Of a stretch of DNA of 64,000 nucleotides, positions 51,730 through 60,682 are shown one piece after another. Made by a program: the position numbers and the translations under genes. Under the pieces are notes generated by a model that was not told the origin of the DNA, made no database searches, and saw nothing but the letters and a program-made list of their open reading frames with translations. The stretch covers positions 248,001 through 312,000 of the forward strand of contig NZ_JAFNLL010000004.1 in assembly GCF_017368795.1 (NCBI RefSeq), read 5' to 3'. This DNA comes from Arthrobacter cavernae (lineage in GTDB: Bacteria > Actinomycetota > Actinomycetes > Actinomycetales > Micrococcaceae). Position 1 is the first letter of the stretch. Each line of letters opens with the position of its first letter.

Positions 51730-52656
51730 ATGGACCTCAAAAGGCTGCGAATCCTCCGCGAGCTGGCCGACCGGCAGACTGTAGGGGCCACCGCCGATGC
51801 CATGAACGTGACGGCCTCGGCGGTTTCCCAGCAGCTCAAGACGCTCCAGGAGGAACTCGGCGTCGTCCTGGTGGAGAAGGCCGGCAGGGGAGTACGGCTG
51901 ACGGAAGCCGGGTACGCCATGGCCGGGGCCGCGGCGGACGTTGCCACGGCCATGGCCAGGGCCGAGTCGACCATCGACACCTATCGCAAGGGCTGGCAGA
52001 CCCACATCAATGCAGCGTTCTTTCCCAGCGCCGCGGAAATGCTGCTCCCGGGGCTGCTACACCGGGTTGCCGGCATAGCGGGACTTCGTTTTGAGGCACA
52101 TTTCGAGGACCCGGGAACCGCCCATTTTGCCGGGCTGGCCGCGGACTACGATATCGTGCTGGCCCACAGCGTGGACGGTCCGGACGTGTTCGCCAGGCAC
52201 GGCCTCGAAGTGTTCCCGCTCCTTGAAGAAGCGCTCGACGTCGCCATGCCGGCTGGCCACGCCTTGGCGGCCAAGGCGCGGCTCACCGCCCAGGACGTGG
52301 TCGGTTACCAGTGGATCGGTGTGCCGGAAGGCTTTCCCTTCGACACGGTGCTGCGCCAGATCGAGCTCCATGCCGGGCGCACTGCCGCCCGGAGCCAGCG
52401 CTATCCGGACCTGCGCGTCCTGGAAGCGCTCGTCAGCGCCGGCCATGGCATCTGCCTGCTGCCCCGCTACACTGCGCGGGCCAACGCCGGACGGGGACTG
52501 GTGCTGCGGCCCCTGGCCGGCGTCAAGGCCAGCCGCAGCATCGTGGCCCTGGCCCGTCCCGAGATCGCGGCCCGGACCACCATCAAGCAAGTGCTAGGCA
52601 TACTGCAGGACGAGGCGGCGCACATCGCGAACGAGCTCCGGCTCCGCGAGCCATGA
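51730..52656 (+). CDS. LysR-family regulator
   Basis: A 308-residue LysR-type regulator. The N-terminal winged helix starts MDLKRLRILRELADRQTVGA and continues VTASAVSQQLKTLQEELGVVLVEKAGRGVRLT. The effector domain runs from about residue 95. The downstream ilvD gene is on the same strand after 185 nt with its own -10 box, so a link is possible but not shown. The gap between them contains an AT-rich stretch (52735-52790) that could bind a regulator. Confidence 0.9.
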   Translation: MDLKRLRILRELADRQTVGATADAMNVTASAVSQQLKTLQEELGVVLVEKAGRGVRLTEAGYAMAGAAADVATAMARAESTIDTYRKGWQTHINAAFFPSAAEMLLPGLLHRVAGIAGLRFEAHFEDPGTAHFAGLAADYDIVLAHSVDGPDVFARHGLEVFPLLEEALDVAMPAGHALAAKARLTAQDVVGYQWIGVPEGFPFDTVLRQIELHAGRTAARSQRYPDLRVLEALVSAGHGICLLPRYTARANAGRGLVLRPLAGVKASRSIVALARPEIAARTTIKQVLGILQDEAAHIANELRLREP

Positions 52657-52828
52657 TTGTACCCGCCCACGGTCCGTGACCCGCCCGGCGCCCGGGTGGG
52701 CCTCGGAAGGGCAGTGGCAGAATTCGAGTGCCTCAACATATGAGACGGATGTCCAGTATTTGATCGGAATATTTTCGAATTTCCGCTTAACCCACCCCAA
52801 GGGGTCGTGTGGCGCTTCGCTGGACACA

Positions 52829-52834
52829 TAGACT
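52829..52834 (+). promoter_or_regulatory. -10 box TAGACT, leaderless start of ilvD
   Basis: TAGACT ends 7 nt before ATG 52842 and no Shine-Dalgarno is visible. Confidence 0.5.
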
Positions 52835-52841
52835 TTGGGTC

Positions 52842-54563
52842 ATGAGTGACCAGACGCAAATTGCGACAGATGCCAGGCCGGACATCAAACCCCGTAGCAG
52901 GGTCGTGACTGATGGAATTCATGCGGCTCCCGCGCGAGGCATGTTTCGTGCGGTTGGCATGGGCGATGACGACTTTGCCAAACCGCAGATTGGCGTCGCG
53001 AGCTCCTGGAACGAAATTACTCCCTGCAATCTTTCCCTGAACCGCCTGGCCCAGGGCGCCAAAGAAGGCGTCCACGCGGGCGGCGGCTTCCCCATGCAGT
53101 TCGGCACCATCTCCGTGTCCGACGGCATCTCCATGGGCCACGAGGGCATGCATTTCTCCCTGGTTTCCCGGGAAGTCATTGCCGATTCCGTGGAGACGGT
53201 CATGCAGGCCGAGCGCATCGACGGCTCTGTGCTCCTGGCAGGCTGTGACAAGTCCCTTCCGGGCATGCTCATGGCTGCCGCCCGCCTGGACCTCGCCAGC
53301 GTCTTCCTCTACGCCGGCTCCATCATGCCCGGATGGGTCAAGCTCGAGGACGGTTCCGAAAAGGAAGTCACCCTCATTGACGCCTTCGAGGCGGTCGGCG
53401 CCTGTGCCGCCGGCAAGATGAGCCTCGGTGACCTGGAGCGCATTGAAAAGGCCATCTGCCCGGGCGAAGGCGCCTGCGGCGGCATGTACACGGCCAACAC
53501 CATGGCCTGCATCGGCGAGGCCCTGGGTATGTCCCTGCCCGGCTCCGCCGCGCCGCCCTCGGCAGACCGCCGTCGTGATGACTTCGCCCGCAAGTCCGGC
53601 GAAGCGGTGGTCAACCTGCTCCGCCTTGGCATCACTGCCCGCGACATCATGACCAAGAAGGCCTTCGAAAACGCCATTGCCGTGACCATGGCCTTCGGCG
53701 GCTCTACCAACGCCGTACTGCACCTGCTGGCCATCGCCCGCGAAGCCGAGGTCGAGCTCACGCTGGACGACTTCAACCGCATCGGCGACAAGATCCCGCA
53801 CCTGGGCGACCTGAAGCCGTTCGGCCGTTATGTCATGACCGACGTCGACAAGATCGGCGGCGTGCCGGTCATCATGCGTGCACTGCTCGACGCCGGCCTG
53901 CTGCACGGCGACTGCCTCACCGTCACGGGCAAGACCGTCGCGGAAAACCTCGCGGCCATCAACCCGCCGGACCTCGACGGCAAGATCCTCCGCGCCATGG
54001 ACAACCCGATCCACAAGACCGGCGGCATCACCATCCTGCACGGTTCCATGGCCCCGGAAGGGGCCGTCGTGAAAAGCGCCGGCTTCGACGCCGACGTGTT
54101 CGAAGGCACCGCCCGCGTGTTCGAGCGCGAGCAGGGCGCACTCGATGCCCTGGACAACGGCAAGATCCAGGCCGGCGACGTCGTCGTCATCCGCTACGAA
54201 GGCCCCAAGGGCGGTCCCGGCATGCGAGAAATGCTGGCCATCACCGGCGCCATCAAGGGTGCCGGCCTGGGCAAGGACGTCCTGCTGCTGACCGACGGCC
54301 GCTTCTCCGGCGGAACCACCGGCCTGTGCATCGGCCACGTTGCCCCGGAAGCCGTCGACGGCGGCCCCATCGCCTTCGTCAAGGACGGCGACCGCATCCG
54401 CGTGGACATCGCGGCCCGCTCCTTCGACCTCCTGGTCGACGAAGCCGAGCTCGAGTCCCGCAAGATCGGCTGGGAGCCCCTTCCTGCCAAGTTCACCAAG
54501 GGCGTCCTCGCCAAGTACGCCAAGCTGGTCCACAGCGCCTCCACGGGCGCTTATTGCGGCTAA
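52842..54563 (+). CDS. ilvD: Dihydroxy-acid dehydratase
   Basis: IlvD dehydrates dihydroxy acids to the keto-acid precursors of valine, isoleucine and leucine. It has 573 residues. Fe-S ligand candidates are C62 ([11 protein letters not shown]), C135 (GCDKSLPGM) and C206/C212 ([16 protein letters not shown]). The C-terminal [19 protein letters not shown] is typical. ATG 52842 lies 7 nt after a TAGACT box. It precedes the ilvBNC operon and is separated from it by a hairpin and the attenuator. Confidence 0.97.
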   Translation: MSDQTQIATDARPDIKPRSRVVTDGIHAAPARGMFRAVGMGDDDFAKPQIGVASSWNEITPCNLSLNRLAQGAKEGVHAGGGFPMQFGTISVSDGISMGHEGMHFSLVSREVIADSVETVMQAERIDGSVLLAGCDKSLPGMLMAAARLDLASVFLYAGSIMPGWVKLEDGSEKEVTLIDAFEAVGACAAGKMSLGDLERIEKAICPGEGACGGMYTANTMACIGEALGMSLPGSAAPPSADRRRDDFARKSGEAVVNLLRLGITARDIMTKKAFENAIAVTMAFGGSTNAVLHLLAIAREAEVELTLDDFNRIGDKIPHLGDLKPFGRYVMTDVDKIGGVPVIMRALLDAGLLHGDCLTVTGKTVAENLAAINPPDLDGKILRAMDNPIHKTGGITILHGSMAPEGAVVKSAGFDADVFEGTARVFEREQGALDALDNGKIQAGDVVVIRYEGPKGGPGMREMLAITGAIKGAGLGKDVLLLTDGRFSGGTTGLCIGHVAPEAVDGGPIAFVKDGDRIRVDIAARSFDLLVDEAELESRKIGWEPLPAKFTKGVLAKYAKLVHSASTGAYCG

Positions 54564-54578
54564 TAGAGTAGTACCAAA

Positions 54579-54608
54579 GCCTCCAGTGGCGGCACGACCG
54601 CTGGAGGC
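54579..54608 (+). terminator. Hairpin after ilvD
   Basis: An 11-bp stem (GCCTCCAGTGG / CCGCTGGAGGC, one G-T pair) 16 nt past the ilvD stop. No T tract. Confidence 0.55.
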
Positions 54609-54700
54609 GGCAGGGCTTAATAAGGGCTGATCCGAGGGGCCCCGGGCGGACGGCGCTTGCGCCGGAAGCTTGGGGGAGGATCAACCCGGTGTTCAACAGG

Positions 54701-54760
54701 TGGACCTTAGGGTCCAAATAGTGAGATAGGCTTTGGTGTCGTTTGACACTCGTCTCACTA
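54701..54760 (+). promoter_or_regulatory. Dyads upstream of the ilvB leader
   Basis: TGGACC-TTAG-GGTCCA is a perfect dyad at 54701-54716. TAGTGAGA (54719-54726) and TCTCACTA (54753-54760) form a perfect 8-bp inverted repeat across 26 nt. A TTGACA hexamer lies at 54743-54748. They may be operator and promoter elements of ilvB. Confidence 0.4.
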
Positions 54761-54778
54761 AGAGGGAACACTGAACGC

Positions 54779-54838
54779 ATGATCACTTTCGTTACCGTCG
54801 GCTCCGTCGTCGTCCTTGCCAAGCGCGTGGCGTCTTAG
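54779..54838 (+). CDS. ilvB leader peptide
   Basis: A 19-residue peptide, MITFVTVGSVVVLAKRVAS. Six of its residues are Val, including three in a row (GTC GTC GTC), with one Ile and one Leu. It precedes a T-tailed hairpin and then ilvB. This is the arrangement of branched-chain amino-acid attenuators, as in the C. glutamicum ilvBNC leader: ribosomes stalled on Val codons would keep the terminator from forming. Confidence 0.85.
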   Translation: MITFVTVGSVVVLAKRVAS

Positions 54839-54902
54839 CCCGACTGGTAACGAACCGTCACGCGCAACCCCTCGAAGAGCCGCAAGGCTGAGGGGTTTTT
54901 TT
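54790..54902 (+). promoter_or_regulatory. ilvBNC transcription attenuator
   Basis: CGTTACC-GTCG within the leader ORF (54790-54800) pairs with CGAC-T-GGTAACG (54841-54852), with one bulge. The terminator is AACCCCTC (54866-54873) with GAGGGGTT (54890-54897), plus an inner AGCC/GGCT stem, followed by a run of seven T. Together with the leader peptide this forms a classical attenuator. Confidence 0.8.
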
Positions 54903-54977
54903 ATTACCCCGCGACGAAGTGAAGCTTTACCGCACTAGCAATACCCACCTACTGAAGATCCACAAAGGAAGAGTCCG

Positions 54978-56882
54978 ATGAGCAAAGGATCGCCGATCAG
55001 CCCCTCGCTGATGGCTGCAAAGTCCGCTGGAGCCACCAAGGCTCCGGAAAAGGTCGACCGTCCGGCTGACGCCGCCGTCGTCGACGCTGCTGCAACTCTC
55101 TCTCCTGTACTTGGGCCGAACAACGTTGTACCCCCAACGGTGATGACCGGCTCGCAAGCTATTGTCCGCTCGCTCGAAGAACTCGGCGTCGACGATATTT
55201 TCGGTTTGCCCGGTGGCGCGATCCTGCCCACCTATGACCCCTTGATGGCATCCAAGATGAATCACATCCTGGTCCGTCACGAACAGGGAGCCGGCCACGC
55301 CGCCCAAGGCTACGCCATGGTTACCGGACGGGTTGGCGTGTGCATCGCCACCTCGGGCCCCGGTGCCACCAATCTCGTCACCCCCATCATGGATGCCCAT
55401 ATGGACTCCGTTCCGATGGTGGCCATCACCGGCCAGGTGTCCAGCGGTGTCATCGGCACTGACGCCTTCCAGGAAGCGGACATTGTCGGCATCACCATGC
55501 CGATCACCAAGCACTCTTTCCTGGTGACCGACCCCAACGACATCCCGCACGTCATGGCCGAGGCCTTCCACCTGGCATCCAGCGGCCGTCCCGGCCCGGT
55601 GCTGGTGGACATCGCCAAGGACGCCCAGCAGGGCAGCATGACGTTCTCCTGGCCGCCCAAGATCGACCTCCCGGGTTACCGCCCCGTGGTCCGCGGCCAC
55701 AACAAGCAGGTCCGTGAAGCCGCCAAGCTGATCGCCGCTGCCAGCAAGCCCGTGCTGTACGTGGGCGGTGGCGTCGTGAAGGCGCACGCCGCTGCGGAGC
55801 TCATGGCCCTGGCCGAGGCCACCGGCGCACCGGTCGTCACCACCTTGATGGCCCGCGGGGTCTTCCCGGATTCGCACCCGCAGCACGTCGGCATGCCCGG
55901 CATGCACGGCACCGTCTCCGCGGTGACCGCGCTGCAGCAGTCCGATCTGCTCATCACCCTCGGCGCACGCTTCGACGACCGCGTCACGGGCGTGCTCAAG
56001 ACCTTTGCGCCCTTCGCCAAGGTCATCCACGCGGACATCGACCCCGCGGAAATCTCCAAGAACCGCACGGCCGACGTTCCCATCGTGGGCTCGGTCAAGG
56101 AGATCATCCCGGAACTGACCGAAGCCGTGAAGGCACAGTTCGAACAGACCGGCACCCCGGACCTGGAGAGCTGGTGGGCGTTCCTTAACAACCTCAAGGA
56201 AACCTACCCGCTGGGCTGGACCGAGCCCGAAGACGGCCTCAGCGCACCCCAGCGCGTCATCGAGCGCATCGGCGCACTGACCGGCCCGGAAGGCATCTAC
56301 GTGGCGGGCGTTGGCCAGCACCAGATGTGGGCCGCGCAGTTCATCAAGTACGAGCGCCCCCACGCCTGGCTCAACTCGGGCGGTGCGGGCACCATGGGTT
56401 ACGCCGTTCCGGCTGCCATGGGTGCCAAGGTGGGCGAACCGGACCGCGTGGTCTGGGCGATCGACGGCGACGGCTGCTTCCAGATGACCAACCAGGAACT
56501 GGCCACCTGCGCCTTGAACAACATCCCCATCAAGGTGGCGATCATCAACAACTCCTCGCTGGGCATGGTGCGCCAGTGGCAGACCCTCTTCTACGAGGGC
56601 CGCTACTCCAACACCGACCTGAACACCGGCCACGAAACCGTCCGCATCCCGGACTTCGTCAAGCTGGCAGACGCCTACGGCTGCGCCGCGCTCCGCTGCG
56701 AACGCGACGAGGACATCGACGCCACCATCCAGAAGGCCCTGGAAATCAACGACCGCCCCGTGGTCATTGACTTCGTGGTCAGCCCCGACTCGATGGTGTG
56801 GCCTATGGTGCCCGCCGGCGTCAGCAACGACCAGATCCAGGTTGCCCGCAACATGACCCCGGAATGGGAAGAGGAGGACTAA
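54978..56882 (+). CDS. ilvB: Acetolactate synthase large subunit
   Basis: IlvB condenses pyruvate with pyruvate or 2-ketobutyrate, the first step of the valine/isoleucine pathway, using thiamine diphosphate. It has 634 residues with a 55-residue N-terminal extension. Signatures are [27 protein letters not shown] (catalytic Glu), the FAD-region [11 protein letters not shown], and the metal motif [12 protein letters not shown] with [20 protein letters not shown] precedes ATG 54978. The attenuator upstream controls this gene and the next two. Confidence 0.97.
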   Translation: MSKGSPISPSLMAAKSAGATKAPEKVDRPADAAVVDAAATLSPVLGPNNVVPPTVMTGSQAIVRSLEELGVDDIFGLPGGAILPTYDPLMASKMNHILVRHEQGAGHAAQGYAMVTGRVGVCIATSGPGATNLVTPIMDAHMDSVPMVAITGQVSSGVIGTDAFQEADIVGITMPITKHSFLVTDPNDIPHVMAEAFHLASSGRPGPVLVDIAKDAQQGSMTFSWPPKIDLPGYRPVVRGHNKQVREAAKLIAAASKPVLYVGGGVVKAHAAAELMALAEATGAPVVTTLMARGVFPDSHPQHVGMPGMHGTVSAVTALQQSDLLITLGARFDDRVTGVLKTFAPFAKVIHADIDPAEISKNRTADVPIVGSVKEIIPELTEAVKAQFEQTGTPDLESWWAFLNNLKETYPLGWTEPEDGLSAPQRVIERIGALTGPEGIYVAGVGQHQMWAAQFIKYERPHAWLNSGGAGTMGYAVPAAMGAKVGEPDRVVWAIDGDGCFQMTNQELATCALNNIPIKVAIINNSSLGMVRQWQTLFYEGRYSNTDLNTGHETVRIPDFVKLADAYGCAALRCERDEDIDATIQKALEINDRPVVIDFVVSPDSMVWPMVPAGVSNDQIQVARNMTPEWEEED

Positions 56883-56884
56883 GC

Positions 56885-57397
56885 ATGAGCCGCCACACAC
56901 TGTCCGTTCTGGTGGAAGACAAGCCCGGTGTGCTGACCCGCGTGGCCAGCCTGTTCGCCCGGCGTGCCTTCAACATCAACTCCCTCGCCGTCGGACCCAC
57001 CGAGGTCCCCGGCATGTCCCGCATGACGGTAGTCGTCGACGCCGACGGCGACCTGATCGAGCAGGTCACCAAGCAGCTCAACAAGCTGATCAACGTGATT
57101 AAGATTGTTGAACTGACTTCCGAATCTTCCGTACAGCGTGACCACATCCTGGTCAAGGTACGTGCGGATGCCGCAACACGTCTGCAGGTTACCCAGGCTG
57201 CAGACCTGTTCCGCGCCTCAGTGGTCGACGTGTCTACAGACTCGGTGGTCATTGAAGCAACCGGTACCCCCGAGAAGCTCGCTGCATTGCTTTCAGTGCT
57301 CGAGCCGTTCGGCATCCGTGAAATTGTGCAGTCCGGCACCTTGGCCGTTGGGCGGGGATCCCGCTCCATGAGTGACAGGGCACTGCGTTCGGCATAG
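56885..57397 (+). CDS. ilvN: Acetolactate synthase small (regulatory) subunit
   Basis: A 170-residue regulatory subunit. The N-terminal ACT domain LSVLVEDKPGVLTRVASLFARRAFNI binds valine for feedback inhibition of IlvB. The C-terminal half (VVDVSTDSVVIEATGTPEK) activates the catalytic subunit. The ATG lies 2 nt after the ilvB stop, with GAGGAG just upstream. ilvC follows after 81 nt. Confidence 0.96.
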   Translation: MSRHTLSVLVEDKPGVLTRVASLFARRAFNINSLAVGPTEVPGMSRMTVVVDADGDLIEQVTKQLNKLINVIKIVELTSESSVQRDHILVKVRADAATRLQVTQAADLFRASVVDVSTDSVVIEATGTPEKLAALLSVLEPFGIREIVQSGTLAVGRGSRSMSDRALRSA

Positions 57398-58504
<1,107 letters not shown>

Positions 58505-58506
58505 TC

Positions 58507-58584
58507 CCCACGCCCTCCTGGGCGTGTGGGCCCAGCGGCTCACGTCTTCATGATGCCCGCCCGGCGAATCAGCCGGGCGGGCAT
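58507..58584 (+). terminator. Two hairpins after ilvC
   Basis: CACGCCC/GGGCGTG (58509-58526) is followed by a perfect 13-bp stem ATGCCCGCCCGGC / GCCGGGCGGGCAT (58553-58584) with a 6-nt loop. Neither has a long T tract. Confidence 0.65.
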
Positions 58585-58779
58585 CGTCGTCCCACGGCGG
58601 TGGGCCGCGCCCGGAACACGTTGTGAATTTCTTCACAACCGGCCTGCGGCCGCCGTAACATCGTCTTTCGGCACGGGAATCCCCGCACGGGGACGATATT
58701 CTGGGCTGGTCCCGGCACTGTGTCCGGGCCACGCATCCGCTCCTTGTCCATAGTTCTGTCCAAAGTAAGGTGCCACCCC

Positions 58780-60375
58780 GTGTCAGCCACCAAACCCGTC
58801 GTCCTCCTTGCCGAGGAACTTTCGCCCGCCACTGTTGCGGCCCTTGGCCCGGACTTTGAAATCCGGCAGACCGACGGCGCCGACCGCTCCCAACTGCTCT
58901 CCGCCATCGCCGACGTCGACGCAATCCTGGTGCGCTCCGCTACCCAGGTGGACGCAGAGGCCATCGCCGCTGCCAAGAACCTGAAGGTCATCGCCCGCGC
59001 AGGCGTGGGCCTGGACAACGTTGACATCAAGGCCGCCACCCAGGCCGGCGTCATGGTGGTCAACGCCCCGACGTCGAACATCGTCTCCGCCGCCGAGCTC
59101 ACGGTCGGGCACATCCTCAGCCTCGCCCGCCACATTCCGCAGGCCAGTGCCGCGCTGAAGGACGGCGAGTGGAAGCGCTCCAAGTACACGGGCATCGAGC
59201 TCTTCGAGAAGAAGATCGGCATCATCGGCCTGGGCCGCATCGGCGCCCTCGTCGCAGCCCGCCTCCAGGGCTTCGAGACCGAGATCCTCGCGTACGACCC
59301 GTACATCACGGCTGCCCGCGCAGCGCAGCTCGGCGTCAAGCTGGTCACCCTCGATGAACTGCTGGAAAACGCGGACTTCATCACCATCCACATGCCCAAG
59401 ACGCCGGAAACCGTCGGCATGCTCGGCGAGGACGCCTTCCGCAAGATGAAGGAGACGGCCTATGTCGTCAACGTCGCCCGCGGTGGCCTGGTGGACGAGG
59501 AAGCCCTCTACATCGCACTGAAGGAAGGCCAGATCGCCGGAGCCGGCGTCGACGTCTTCGTCAAGGAACCCAGCACCGACCTGCCGTTCTTCGAACTGGA
59601 CAACGTCGTAGTGACCCCGCACCTGGGCGCCTCCACCGACGAAGCCCAGGAGAAGGCCGGCGTTTCGGTCGCCAAGTCCGTCCGCCTCGCCCTCGCCGGC
59701 GAACTTGTGCCGGATGCCGTGAACGTGGCCGGCGGCGTCATCGCCGAGGACGTGCGACCCGGCATCGCGCTGATCGAGAAGCTGGGCCGCATCTTCACCG
59801 CGCTGACGCACGCGTCCCTGACCCAGATCGACGTCGAGGTGGCGGGCGAGATCGCAGCACTGGACGTCAAAGTCCTGGAGCTCGCAGCCCTCAAGGGCGT
59901 CTTCGCCGACGTCGTGACCGAGCAGGTCTCCTACGTCAACGCGCCCGTCATTGCCGAGCAGCGCGGCATCAACGTCCGCCTCATCACCACCCCGGAGGCA
60001 GAGGACTACCGCAATGTACTGACCCTCCGCGGCGCGCTCAGCGACGGCTCGCAGATCTCGGTTGCCGGTACCCTCACTGGCCCCAAGCAGGTCGAGAAGC
60101 TCGTGGGCGTCAACGGCTACGACATTGAAATCCCCATCAGCGAGCACCTCGTTGTGGTGTCCTACGCGGACCGCCCCGGTGTCATCGGCACCATCGGCCA
60201 CATCCTGGGCATGAACAACATCAACATCGGCGGCATGCAGGTTGCCCGCCAGTCCGAAGGCGGCCAGGTGCTCGCGCTCCTGACCATCGACACCTCCGTG
60301 CCGCAGCAGGTCCTGGAAGCCATCAGGGCCGGAATCGGTGCAGACATGGTCCGTGAAGTGGACTTGGAAGACTAA
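58780..60375 (+). CDS. serA: D-3-phosphoglycerate dehydrogenase
   Basis: SerA oxidises 3-phosphoglycerate to start serine synthesis. It has 531 residues, the long actinobacterial type. The NAD-binding domain carries IGIIGLGRIGALVA, and the active site has VVNVARGGLVDEEAL and the catalytic His in VVTPHLGAST. An intervening ASB domain (about 320-450) and a C-terminal ACT domain (VSYADRPGVIGTIGHILG) for serine feedback follow. GTG 58780 has TAAGG 9 nt upstream. The stop codon lies inside a large palindromic repeat. Confidence 0.96.
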   Translation: MSATKPVVLLAEELSPATVAALGPDFEIRQTDGADRSQLLSAIADVDAILVRSATQVDAEAIAAAKNLKVIARAGVGLDNVDIKAATQAGVMVVNAPTSNIVSAAELTVGHILSLARHIPQASAALKDGEWKRSKYTGIELFEKKIGIIGLGRIGALVAARLQGFETEILAYDPYITAARAAQLGVKLVTLDELLENADFITIHMPKTPETVGMLGEDAFRKMKETAYVVNVARGGLVDEEALYIALKEGQIAGAGVDVFVKEPSTDLPFFELDNVVVTPHLGASTDEAQEKAGVSVAKSVRLALAGELVPDAVNVAGGVIAEDVRPGIALIEKLGRIFTALTHASLTQIDVEVAGEIAALDVKVLELAALKGVFADVVTEQVSYVNAPVIAEQRGINVRLITTPEAEDYRNVLTLRGALSDGSQISVAGTLTGPKQVEKLVGVNGYDIEIPISEHLVVVSYADRPGVIGTIGHILGMNNINIGGMQVARQSEGGQVLALLTIDTSVPQQVLEAIRAGIGADMVREVDLED

Positions 60376-60483
60376 CTTGCGAGGGGCCCCAGCCGTGGGC
60401 CCACACCGGCGAGGGACCCGAACCGAGCGAAGCGAGGTTTGGGAGCCGGTGGGGACGCAGCGAGGTTGGGGAGCAAGTTAGTC
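60370..60483. repeat. Imperfect ~110-bp palindromic element over the serA stop
   Basis: Perfect 11-bp ends GACTAACTTGC (60370-60380) and GCAAGTTAGTC (60473-60483) enclose arms that stay partly complementary (for example CACCGGC against GCCGGTG) around a GAGCGAAGCGAG centre. The serA stop TAA lies in the left end. The element may act as a terminator or be a dispersed repeat. The remaining gap to 60682 shows nothing else I can support. Confidence 0.7.
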
Positions 60484-60682
60484 GCTAGGACTGAATAGTG
60501 TGTGCGCCGACGGCAAGCTGCGGCGCGTATGATTGGCCGGTCTGCATACAATGGCTGGGTCCGAATTTCGGAACCGGCGGCAGGCCGGCCAATACTTTTG
60601 CACACACGCCCAGGGACCCCTTTTGTCGTCATCGGGAACCTGGCGCCCGTGTGCGCCCGCAATCAAGGTCTCAGGGAGCCCA

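Noticed and set aside
52594..52827. Minus-strand 77-codon frame between lysR and ilvD
   Set aside because: It overlaps the lysR 3' end and the ilvD promoter, with no ribosome site and no recognisable family.
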